Shown in pieces: positions 1-6,242 of a DNA stretch of 11,514 bases (the stretch's first letter is position 1; each line of letters opens with the position of its first letter). This stretch comes from JASFTV01 sp050050615 (GTDB lineage: Bacteria; Desulfobacterota; DSM-4660; Desulfatiglandales; HGW-15), in contig JASFTV010000089.1 in the NCBI GenBank assembly GCA_050050615.1, positions 1 to 11,514 of the forward strand. The letters run 5' to 3'. The notes under the pieces are model-generated. The model was not told the origin of the DNA. It did no database searches and was given only the letters and a program-made list of their open reading frames with translations. The position numbers and the translations under genes were made by a program.

Positions 1-1166
1 AGCCTCCCTTCCCTGATGGCCCGCCGGATTTCTCGCATCATTGATTCCACAAAGTGGAGATTGTGAATGGTTGCAAGGCGGACTGCAGACGGTTGTCCAG
101 CCGCAAAGAGATGTCTCAAAAAAGCCCTTGAATAATTGTTACAGGTGCCGCAACCGCAACCCTCCTCTATCGGCCCGGGATCTTCCCTGTACTGCGAGTT
201 GAGGAGATGCATCGTGTATCGTTCCACCTCCTTGGAAAAAACCGTTCCTGTTTGGGCCATGCGCGTCGGTGCACTGCAGTCAAAGAGATCAATTCCCCGG
301 GTCACCACCTCAAATATATCCTCCACCGTGCCGACGCCCAGAAGATGACGTGGTCGATCCTGGGGCATAAAAGGCACGGTCCATTCCAGAACCCGGTGCA
401 TATCGTCCTTCGACCTTCCCAAGGAACCACCAATGGCATAGCCCTCAAATTCCTTGTTGGCCATGAACACAGCGCTCTCCTCCCTGAGGTCCCGGTATGC
501 CCCACCCTGAATGATGCCAAAGATCGCTCGATCCTTCTCTGAATGTTGCCGGTACGCTTCCAATGCCCGCAGCGTCCAGCGGTGGGTGCGCTCCATGGCC
601 TTTCTCGTATAATTGTAATCGTGAAGCGGTGAAGTGCACTCATCCAGGGTCAGGATGATATCTGCGCCAAGCTTCAGCTCCGACGCGATCACCCCTTCCG
701 GTGTGAACCGGTGTCTCGAGCCGTCCAGGTAGGAGACAAATTCAGCGCCTTCCTCATCAATCTTTACAAGACGCCTCTTTTTGGATTTGAAATGTCTCCC
801 GCGATCATCATCCTCCGGGAAGATGGATGCAATCTTCCCTACGCCGTGTTCTTTGGCGGCCCCAAGGCTGAATATTTGAAAGCCTCCTGAATCGGTCATC
901 AATGGGCCTCCCCAGTTTATGAATCGATGGAGCCCGCCCAGCTGTTCGATGAGATCTTCTCCGGGTTGCAGGTGTAGATGGTAGGTATTGGCGATGATCA
1001 CCTGGGTGCCGATCTTTCGAAGATCTTCCGCGGACACGGCCCTCACTGTCCCTAGGGTGCCCACAGCCACAAAGGAGGGCATTTCGATCATGCCGTGAGG
1101 CGTGATCAGCTTCCCCGCCCTTGCCTCCCCATCGGTCGACAAAACTTCAAAAGAAAACTGGCTCAT
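1..1166 (-). CDS. tgt: tRNA-guanine(34) transglycosylase (partial, 3' end beyond window)
   Basis: Exchanges the wobble guanine of GUN-anticodon tRNAs for a 7-deazaguanine base (preQ1 or queuine) in the cytoplasm. Reading the minus strand from ATG at 1166 gives 388 open codons with no stop before the edge. Bacterial TGTs are about 375 residues, so only the extreme C-terminus is missing. Visible landmarks: TDSGGFQ with the general-acid/base Asp at 92, DECT with Cys177, GIIQGG at 217-222, GIDLFDC with the probable nucleophile Asp296, PTRMAQTG after it, and the zinc site C337-x-C339-x2-C342 with His368 (26 residues after the last Cys, as in characterised enzymes). Odd points: the substrate loop reads GGSLGRS (246-252) instead of GGLAVGE, and residues ~112-135 form a longer, basic stretch than usual. 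The Qng1-type gene upstream suggests a salvage role. No strong ribosome-binding site is seen before the ATG. The family call is near certain; base preference is inferred. Confidence 0.95.
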   Translation of the reverse strand, partial: MSQFSFEVLSTDGEARAGKLITPHGMIEMPSFVAVGTLGTVRAVSAEDLRKIGTQVIIANTYHLHLQPGEDLIEQLGGLHRFINWGGPLMTDSGGFQIFSLGAAKEHGVGKIASIFPEDDDRGRHFKSKKRRLVKIDEEGAEFVSYLDGSRHRFTPEGVIASELKLGADIILTLDECTSPLHDYNYTRKAMERTHRWTLRALEAYRQHSEKDRAIFGIIQGGAYRDLREESAVFMANKEFEGYAIGGSLGRSKDDMHRVLEWTVPFMPQDRPRHLLGVGTVEDIFEVVTRGIDLFDCSAPTRMAQTGTVFSKEVERYTMHLLNSQYREDPGPIEEGCGCGTCNNYSRAFLRHLFAAGQPSAVRLATIHNLHFVESMMREIRRAIREGR

Positions 1167-1318
1167 AAATTATAATCGGCTTTAACTTTCTGAAACAGGT
1201 TACGGCTTAGAGCTCAGTAAAATCTCCAAGCCTCGGGGGTGAACAATTTCAGATCTCAAAATTTCAATTCCAAATGTGCTTCCGATGCCAAAAGGAGAAG
1301 AAAAGCCCTGCTAAACGT

Positions 1319-1358
1319 CCTGCCCAGTAGGATGGTGTAAAACTCTGTTCTGGGCAGG
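1319..1358. repeat. 9-bp perfect inverted repeat (hairpin)
   Basis: CCTGCCCAG at 1319-1327 is the exact reverse complement of CTGGGCAGG at 1350-1358, with a 22-nt loop. It shares its last two bases with the larger foldback element that begins at 1357. No T-run follows on either strand, so a classical terminator role is not supported. Confidence 0.6.
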
Positions 1359-1478
1359 GCGCTAAAAAACGCTCAGATGCAAGGCGCGCGAAATCCCGGG
1401 GAGTGAGGCGTACCTAGAGAGTACGTCGCAACGACTCGGGATGAGCGCAACACAGCAGATGGGTGTTTTTCAGCGCCC
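1357..1478. repeat. 122-bp foldback (imperfect palindrome), MITE/REP-like
   Basis: GGGCGCT at 1357-1363 pairs with AGCGCCC at 1472-1478. The arms stay alignable inward for about 57 nt: an AAAAAC/GTTTTT block, then TGC/GCA, GCGC and TCCCG/CGGGA blocks, down to GTAC at 1410-1413 paired with GTAC at 1421-1424. All blocks share a centre near 1417. The imperfect but full-length symmetry fits a foldback transposable or extragenic palindromic element rather than a simple terminator, although it could also attenuate transcription from the upstream gene. No target-site duplication is clear; GCCCTGCT/GCCCTGCT-like words at 1305 and 1475 flank the area. Confidence 0.7.
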
Positions 1479-1483
1479 TGCTG

Positions 1484-2443
1484 CTAGTAAAAGATTGTTA
1501 CCGTCCTGTGATACGGCCTCTCCTTAAACACTTCCTTCTGCCCCAGGTTCCAGAGGATCCAATCAACCTCAAAGGCTTTTAGGTTTTTGCCCAGCTTCGT
1601 CAGTTCCTGTCGAATCAGCTCTACCGCCCAGATGGTAGTCGCCCTGATTTCAACCTCCTCAGGGCCTCCCGCCTCAAGATAGAGCTTCCGATCCACCTTG
1701 TCGGCCAGGTCATTCCCATAGTGCAGGATTCCCACATGCCGCAGGACCTGGGGCAGCTTGTAATCGGCAAAGGCTGTTAGCTCTTCCATATCCGTGAACC
1801 TGCCCCACCCCTGACCGTCGAATGCACCGTAGAGATCGGCAGCAAGTATCTGGGCCCGCTTGTAGAAATAGACCTTATGTCCCTGGTACTCCGCCACATC
1901 ACGGAAGGACAGCAATTTCTCGGCCAATAGGCGGGCTAATCTGACTGCAGAGCGTCCCGCACCCGCCACGAGGTGATGCGCCTTGCCTTCAAACTCTTCC
2001 AAAAGGACCCGGCCCAGTTCGCGGAGGTTTTCAACGCGCGGCCCAACCAGTTGTAATTCTCCGTCTCCTCCAAGAACGTCTTTCAGTTGATCCAGCGAAA
2101 GGGAAACCAGATACTCCGGATTTGTCAGGGGAATCCCGGATTCAAGAGCCTCTTTGAGAGCCGCGGACAGAGCATAGTAGCCGGACAGCCATCCCGATTC
2201 ATATTGGATCTTCCATTTCGCCTTTCCTGGTGCAGGCCAGAAACAGAAATTTATCGTGTCCAGAACAAGAAGGTACGCGACCGTCTCCTCGTCCTCGCCA
2301 CGAAAGTGGTAGAGAGCCTCCCATGGCGGAACCGTCACTTCATCGGCGAGCAATTTTCGGGAGAATCTTTCCAATGCCTCGATATCAACACGGACATGAG
2401 CGCTTCCATCCGCCACTTTCCTCGCAGTCTCCAGAACTTTCAT
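1484..2443 (-). CDS. qng1: Queuosine 5'-phosphate N-glycosylase/hydrolase (Qng1 / DUF2419 queuosine salvage protein)
   Basis: Members of this family hydrolyse queuosine-5'-monophosphate to release the free base queuine. The 319-residue length and sequence fit: NFCFWP (65-70), a Trp/Tyr-rich block with GYYALSAAL (88-96) and GIPLTNPEYL (103-112), FYKRAQILAADLY (193-205), FADYKLPQVLRHVGIL (225-240; D227 and the PQ-RH pair belong to the most conserved block and are candidate active-site residues), and EEVEIRATTIWAVE (262-275). A Trp-rich tail (W295, W298) closes the protein. No signal peptide or membrane segment is visible, so it should be cytoplasmic. The ATG at 2443 is preceded by GGGGGAAAG, a purine-rich site at short spacing. 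It lies upstream of tgt in the same orientation, 317 bp apart, which supports a shared pathway. Function comes from family resemblance and context. Confidence 0.88.
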   Translation of the reverse strand: MKVLETARKVADGSAHVRVDIEALERFSRKLLADEVTVPPWEALYHFRGEDEETVAYLLVLDTINFCFWPAPGKAKWKIQYESGWLSGYYALSAALKEALESGIPLTNPEYLVSLSLDQLKDVLGGDGELQLVGPRVENLRELGRVLLEEFEGKAHHLVAGAGRSAVRLARLLAEKLLSFRDVAEYQGHKVYFYKRAQILAADLYGAFDGQGWGRFTDMEELTAFADYKLPQVLRHVGILHYGNDLADKVDRKLYLEAGGPEEVEIRATTIWAVELIRQELTKLGKNLKAFEVDWILWNLGQKEVFKERPYHRTVTIFY

Positions 2444-2688
2444 CTTTCCCCCATGGATCTATATACGCCGTGCGATTTATAACATTCAGGGGTGAATCTC
2501 CCCGCCCTTCCGGACGGGGCTCTCTGCCGCGGTTTTTGCAGGGCGCTAGCTTTTCATATCATACCTTTCAAACATTACCAATTGCATCATTTTGAATTTC
2601 TGCTAAACTACCAGGTTAGATTTGGTTTTTCTTAAGCAAACACGGACTACCTATTTGACTTTAGTTACTTTAGACACTTAGGAACTCT
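2444..2688. promoter_or_regulatory. Divergent intergenic region upstream of qng1 and the transporter operon
   Basis: The two gene groups diverge from this 245-bp region, so both promoters should lie in or near it. I see no confident -35/-10 pair. A GC-rich hairpin is present: CCCCG at 2500-2504 pairs with CGGGG at 2515-2519, with inner CC/GG. The part from 2560 to 2660 is AT-rich, as expected for the transporter promoter. The last 30 bases before the binding-protein ATG carry a short CACTTTAG-type array, listed separately. Confidence 0.4.
2658..2682 (+). repeat. ACTTTAG tandem array A (before binding-protein start)
   Basis: Two full ACTTTAG units (2658-2664 and 2667-2673) and a degenerate CACTTAGG follow one another at 9-bp spacing. 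The last unit supplies the AGGA that precedes the ATG at 2689. It is the first of eight related arrays in the operon spacers. Confidence 0.65.
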
Positions 2689-4809
2689 ATGACCATCCGT
2701 AATCTTCTCATTTTTGCCCCCTTACTCGTCGTTGTGTTTCTGCTGCAATCCTATTTGTGGGTACCCTCCTATGAAGAACAGACACGGGGTAATCCGAAGC
2801 GCTTGACAGAATATATCACTGCCTCCATCGGAGATGCCGCTGTCTTGAATCCGATCCTTTCGGCGGACAGTGCAAGCAGTACCATCGAGTCGATGGTGTT
2901 CGAAGGCCTTATCGATCGCGACGAAGATCTCCGATTCAGGGGCCGTCTGGCCACCTCCTGGGACATCTATGAAGAGGCCTTCTTTTACCTCAACGAAAAG
3001 GCGGATATACCCGGTTTGGGGAAAGCAAGCGCCCAGGAAATCGTTGAATACCTTCATAAGGCGAAAGCAGGTCAATTACCCATAGATTCCGAGGTCAAGA
3101 GCTTTTTGAATAATGTTAAAGAGATCTCTGTCGTTCCACCCAAAGAATTCCAGGTCACCTGGCGAAAGCAAGGGACCAAGGATAAGCCATTGAAATTCCT
3201 TGTGCGCCCACCTGCGAGAATCAAACTGGTCTTGGGGCGTGTGGACCAGGACCTCTTCGAAAACCTCGCTCCGCTTCTCGGCGATGACTATTTTCGTTCC
3301 TTCCCTTCAGAAGATTACTTGAGCGCCGATGACGAGGGCGCTGAAACCCTGTCCAGCTATGGGAAGGAAATCTTGCCCGCCACGGAGCATAACCCGATTA
3401 TCATTTTCCACCTCAGGCCCAATGTGAAGTTCCATGACGGCCATGTTTTCGATGCCGATGATGTGAAGTTCACTTACGAAGCGCTCATGAACCCGAAGAA
3501 CCTATCCCCGCGCATATCCGACTATGAGCCGGTCAAGCGGGTTGAAGTGATCGGTCCCCTGACCGTTCGCATCGTGTATAAGCGTCTTTATTCTCCCGCG
3601 GTCGGAACTTGGGGTATGGGTATCCTTCCTGAACATCAGCTAAATAATGAGGCTTTAAGAAAAGAGGCGATACGCCGTGGGAGAGACCCTGAACATTTTT
3701 CCATGCGGCAGAGCAGTTTCAATCGTCGACCCATAGGCTGTGGGCCATTTGTTTTTCGACAGTGGAAGTCGGATCAGTATATTATCCTTGACCGGTTTGA
3801 TGACTACTGGGAGGGCCCACCCAATTATGAGCGTTACATTTATCGGGTCGTTCCCGATCTTCTCACTCAGGAAATGGAGTTCTATGCAGGTACTGTCGAC
3901 ACCTACAATGTTCAGCCCCACCAGGTCCAGCGCTTGGAGAATGATCCCAGGTACCAGAGTTTCTCCGGGCTCTCTTTCGGCTATACCTATATCGGCTACA
4001 ATATGCGGCGTGAGCCCTTCAATGACCGCCGGGTTCGGAGGGCTCTAACCATGGCTGTTGATGTGGACAAGATCATTGATTTTGTTCTCTACGGCCAGGG
4101 TGAACGCATCACCGGCCCCTTCGTCAAACAGACCGACTATTACAATCACGACATCAAACCGATTCCCTATGATCCTGAGGGAGCCCTCAGGCTTCTCGAA
4201 GAGGCGGGCTGGAACCGAAATAAGGACGGGTGGCTCGAAAAGAATGGAAAAAGACTTCAGTTCACCCTTATCACCAACAGCGGTAATGACCTCAGGAAGG
4301 CGGTGATGGCCATTGTCCAGGATGCCTGGAGACAAATAGGCATTGATGTTCGCACCGATCTTCTGGAGTGGTCCGTCTTCATTCAGGAGCGCGTGGATAA
4401 GGCTGACTTCGACGCCCTGATCCTGGGTTGGTCCATGGGCATCGAACCCGACCTTTACCAGATATGGCATTCGAGTCAGACCAATCCTCATCAACTCAAT
4501 TTCGTGGGATTCAAGAATGCCGAAGCAGATGATCTGATCATCAAAATCAGGCAGGAATATGACCACGATCGCCAGGTGGTTTACTCCCATAAACTCCACG
4601 AAATTATTGCCTCTGAGCAACCCTATACCTTTCTTTATGTAGGTAAGTGGACAGCGGTCCTGGACAAGCGAATCGTCATAAAGGAGGTCGATGCCCAGGG
4701 AGAGGTGACCTACAAGAAGATCACCCCCACCAAGACGGGCAGCTTCACCTTCTATTTCAATAAATGGATAAAACTTCCGGAGGCCCCCACCTTCGCCCTG
4801 GAGGGCTAG
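2689..4809 (+). CDS. Extracellular solute-binding protein family 5 (peptide/oligopeptide ABC importer), with large insertion
   Basis: Periplasmic binding component that delivers the ligand (most likely a peptide) to the downstream permeases. Residues 4-24 are strongly hydrophobic after one Arg. There is no lipobox Cys and no clear AxA site, so this may be an uncleaved inner-membrane anchor rather than a cleaved signal. SBP_bac_5 landmarks: LATSWD (87-92), FHLRPNVKFHDG (240-251), FDADDVKFTYEAL (254-266), GCGPFVFRQWK (350-360), DDYW (371-374), GYNMRREPFNDRRVRRALTMAVD (436-458), YDPEGALRLLEEAGW (494-508), and DALILGWSMGIEPDLYQIWHS (575-595). At 706 residues it is some 150 longer than usual. The surplus sits between LATSWD and FHLRP (about 95-238), in the N-terminal lobe. 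AGGA lies 6-7 bases before the ATG. Substrate is unknown; as first gene of the operon it probably sets expression of the set. Confidence 0.9.
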   Translation: MTIRNLLIFAPLLVVVFLLQSYLWVPSYEEQTRGNPKRLTEYITASIGDAAVLNPILSADSASSTIESMVFEGLIDRDEDLRFRGRLATSWDIYEEAFFYLNEKADIPGLGKASAQEIVEYLHKAKAGQLPIDSEVKSFLNNVKEISVVPPKEFQVTWRKQGTKDKPLKFLVRPPARIKLVLGRVDQDLFENLAPLLGDDYFRSFPSEDYLSADDEGAETLSSYGKEILPATEHNPIIIFHLRPNVKFHDGHVFDADDVKFTYEALMNPKNLSPRISDYEPVKRVEVIGPLTVRIVYKRLYSPAVGTWGMGILPEHQLNNEALRKEAIRRGRDPEHFSMRQSSFNRRPIGCGPFVFRQWKSDQYIILDRFDDYWEGPPNYERYIYRVVPDLLTQEMEFYAGTVDTYNVQPHQVQRLENDPRYQSFSGLSFGYTYIGYNMRREPFNDRRVRRALTMAVDVDKIIDFVLYGQGERITGPFVKQTDYYNHDIKPIPYDPEGALRLLEEAGWNRNKDGWLEKNGKRLQFTLITNSGNDLRKAVMAIVQDAWRQIGIDVRTDLLEWSVFIQERVDKADFDALILGWSMGIEPDLYQIWHSSQTNPHQLNFVGFKNAEADDLIIKIRQEYDHDRQVVYSHKLHEIIASEQPYTFLYVGKWTAVLDKRIVIKEVDAQGEVTYKKITPTKTGSFTFYFNKWIKLPEAPTFALEG

Positions 4810-4823
4810 ATAAAGATCAATGT

Positions 4824-4969
4824 CAAATGCCAAAGTTTACCCGCCTTCGGCGGCGCCAGAGGCGACCAGGGCTCAAAGTCCAAAAATACCAATGGTGACT
4901 TTGGCCTCACGCATGAGACTCCTGGTCACGCGTTTAGTCATTTAGATTTTGGATTTCATTTGGCATTTG
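4824..4969. repeat. Nested foldback element between binding protein and first permease
   Basis: Three inverted pairs share a centre near 4890-4897: CAAATGCCAAA (4824-4834) with TTTGGCATTTG (4959-4969), GACCAGG (4864-4870) with CCTGGTC (4921-4927), and CAAAGTC (4874-4880) with GACTTTG (4897-4903). A further GC hairpin CCGCC-TTC-GGCGG lies near 4843-4855. The pair AAGTCCAAA (4876-4884) / TTTGGACTT (4980-4988) crosses the others and offers an alternative fold. The spacer 4810-5066 has no plausible gene. It may modulate binding-protein versus permease expression or simply be an inserted element. Confidence 0.6.
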
Positions 4970-5066
4970 GATTTTGGGCTTTGGACTTAGAAAGTTTAGG
5001 GGGGCGAAACCCTTGCTTTCTATCATGATCAATAAGTTCGTTTAAAGCCGTAAGAGGTTAAGCGCA

Positions 5067-6026
5067 ATGCTTTCTTTCATCGGCCGAAGTGTGATCCAGA
5101 AAATCGTCACCCTCTTCTTTGTCTCCATCGTATCTTTCTTGATCATTCATATCGCCCCTGGCGAGCCCAGCCAGGTAGATCCTCTTAACCCCAAATTCAC
5201 CCCGGAGATCGTGGAGCGATTTCGCCAGGAGTTCCATCTGGACGAACCCCTTCACATACAATACCTATACTTCTATCGTGACCTACTCACTGGTAGGACT
5301 GTGTCCTGGAAGGACAATCAATCGGTCCTCAAGAAGATCTGGGAGAGATTCCTGAACAGCCTGCCGCTTTTTATTGTCGGCACCATCATCACCTGGACCC
5401 TCTCCTTCCCTGTCGGGATCCGTTCAGCCATCCGTCGGGGAGGCGTTTACGATCGGTCCACCACCTTCTTCGCTTACCTTTTGATATCCATACCCGGTTT
5501 CTTTTTCGCTTATATCCTGATCATCTTTGTGGTGACCCAGTTTCACGTTCCGGTCATAGGTATGGAAACCTTTGGGATGGGTGAGGCAACTTCGATACGC
5601 ACAATCATGGATAGAGTCTGGCACCTGCTCTTACCTTCCGTGCTTGGGGCTACGGGCGGTATTGCCATACTCTCAAGGTATGTGCGGAGTCAGATGTTGG
5701 AGGTTGAGGGTCAGGACTATGTCCGGACGGCCAGGGCCAAAGGCCTTCCTGCGGAACAGGTCCATTACAAGCACGCCCTTCGCAATGCTTTGTTGCCCTT
5801 TGTCACCATGTTCGGTCTTATTCTTCCAGGGTTGATTGGCGGTTCCGTCATCATTGAATCCATCTTTTCCTGGCCTGGGATGGGAAGGATGGCCTATGAG
5901 GCGATTCTGGCGAGGGACTACCCCATTATATTAACGGTCAATTTTATCTCTGCGGTGCTGGTGCTTGCCGGCACCTTCATATCCGACATTCTCTACCTGG
6001 TGGTGGATCCGAGGATAAGGCTGTGA
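5067..6026 (+). CDS. dppB: Peptide ABC transporter permease, DppB/OppB type
   Basis: First membrane subunit of the importer, forming half of the translocation channel in the inner membrane. At 319 residues it has the usual family length. The N-terminal segment 9-30 ends in the typical HIAPGEP motif, followed by a periplasmic stretch with FHLDEPLHIQYL (56-67). Hydrophobic segments follow at about 98-120, 133-158, 186-204, 243-265 and 287-312. The EAA coupling loop, which docks to the ATPase, is clear: EGQDYVRTARAKGLP (214-228) then HALRNALLP (236-244). FSWPGMGRMAYEAILARDYP (267-286) and the C-terminal VVDPRIRL are family hallmarks. TAAGAGG about nine bases before the ATG is a good ribosome-binding site. 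It lies 257 bp after the binding-protein stop, with a foldback element between. Confidence 0.95.
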   Translation: MLSFIGRSVIQKIVTLFFVSIVSFLIIHIAPGEPSQVDPLNPKFTPEIVERFRQEFHLDEPLHIQYLYFYRDLLTGRTVSWKDNQSVLKKIWERFLNSLPLFIVGTIITWTLSFPVGIRSAIRRGGVYDRSTTFFAYLLISIPGFFFAYILIIFVVTQFHVPVIGMETFGMGEATSIRTIMDRVWHLLLPSVLGATGGIAILSRYVRSQMLEVEGQDYVRTARAKGLPAEQVHYKHALRNALLPFVTMFGLILPGLIGGSVIIESIFSWPGMGRMAYEAILARDYPIILTVNFISAVLVLAGTFISDILYLVVDPRIRL

Positions 6027-6033
6027 GGAACGA

Positions 6034-6074
6034 GTGAACTAAAGTGCCTAAAGTGTCTAAAGTGACCTAAAGTT
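6034..6074 (-). repeat. CTAAAGTG tandem array B (after dppB stop)
   Basis: Four units of CTAAAGTG type follow one another at 9-10-bp spacing, starting about eight bases after the TGA of the DppB-like gene, and end in TTAAAAACAGGA. The array is the reverse complement of array C at 6189-6231, so 6034-6231 can form one long stem-loop. The same ending, GCTAAAGTTAAAAACAGGA-like, recurs after array F near 9195-9211. Confidence 0.7.
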
Positions 6075-6141
6075 AAAAACAGGAATCTGATCCGATTTAC
6101 AGTTTCTATATCGTGCTTTCTCGCTCGCTTATGATTGTTTC

Positions 6142-6181
6142 TTTTTCGTGTTTTCCTATTTTCGTGCTTTCGTGATTACTC
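6142..6181 (+). repeat. TTTCGTG short tandem repeat
   Basis: Three TTTCGTG-type words occur in 40 bp, ending in GTGCTTTCGTGATTACTC. A closely matching block is present at 9478-9515 in the spacer between the two ATPase genes, which shows that the two spacers are related. Confidence 0.6.
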
Positions 6182-6188
6182 TTTTAAC

Positions 6189-6231
6189 TCTTTAGGCACT
6201 TTAGTCACTTTAGCTCACTTTAGGCACTTAG
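6189..6231 (+). repeat. CACTTTAG tandem array C (before dppC start)
   Basis: Four CTTTAG-containing units and a terminal CACTTAG lie at 9-10-bp spacing, in inverted orientation to array B. The array stops 11 bases before the chosen ATG of the next permease, in the place where a ribosome-binding site would be expected. Confidence 0.7.
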
Positions 6232-6242
6232 AAAACCAGATC

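Larger units (their letters stand above)
1167..1483. other. Intergenic region between tgt and the Qng1 gene
   Basis: This 317-bp gap holds no credible gene. Its left half (1167-1300) is AT-rich and shows nothing I can name; it should contain the leader of tgt. Its right half is occupied by two inverted-repeat structures, listed separately (1319-1358 and 1357-1478). The second ends only a few bases after the stop codon of the Qng1 gene, so transcription from that gene would have to pass through it to reach tgt. Confidence 0.6.

Noticed and set aside
1319..1358. Rho-independent terminator for the Qng1 gene
   Set aside because: The hairpin has a 22-base loop and no T-run on the relevant strand, and a larger foldback lies between it and the stop codon.
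2087..2595. Plus-strand frames opposite and upstream of the Qng1 gene
   Set aside because: They overlap well-conserved Qng1 codons in antisense and show no family motif.
4045..4833. 262-codon minus-strand frame opposite the binding-protein gene
   Set aside because: It is antisense to a clearly conserved coding region and resembles no family; a by-product of codon usage on the other strand.
6034..6231. CRISPR array
   Set aside because: Repeat units are about 9 bp with no unique spacers between them and no cas genes are present.
6135..6242. Upstream extension of the dppC reading frame by 36 codons
   Set aside because: The extension translates the TTTCGTG block and the CACTTTAG array, has no family similarity and no ribosome-binding site; ATG 6243 sits where OppC-type N-termini begin.
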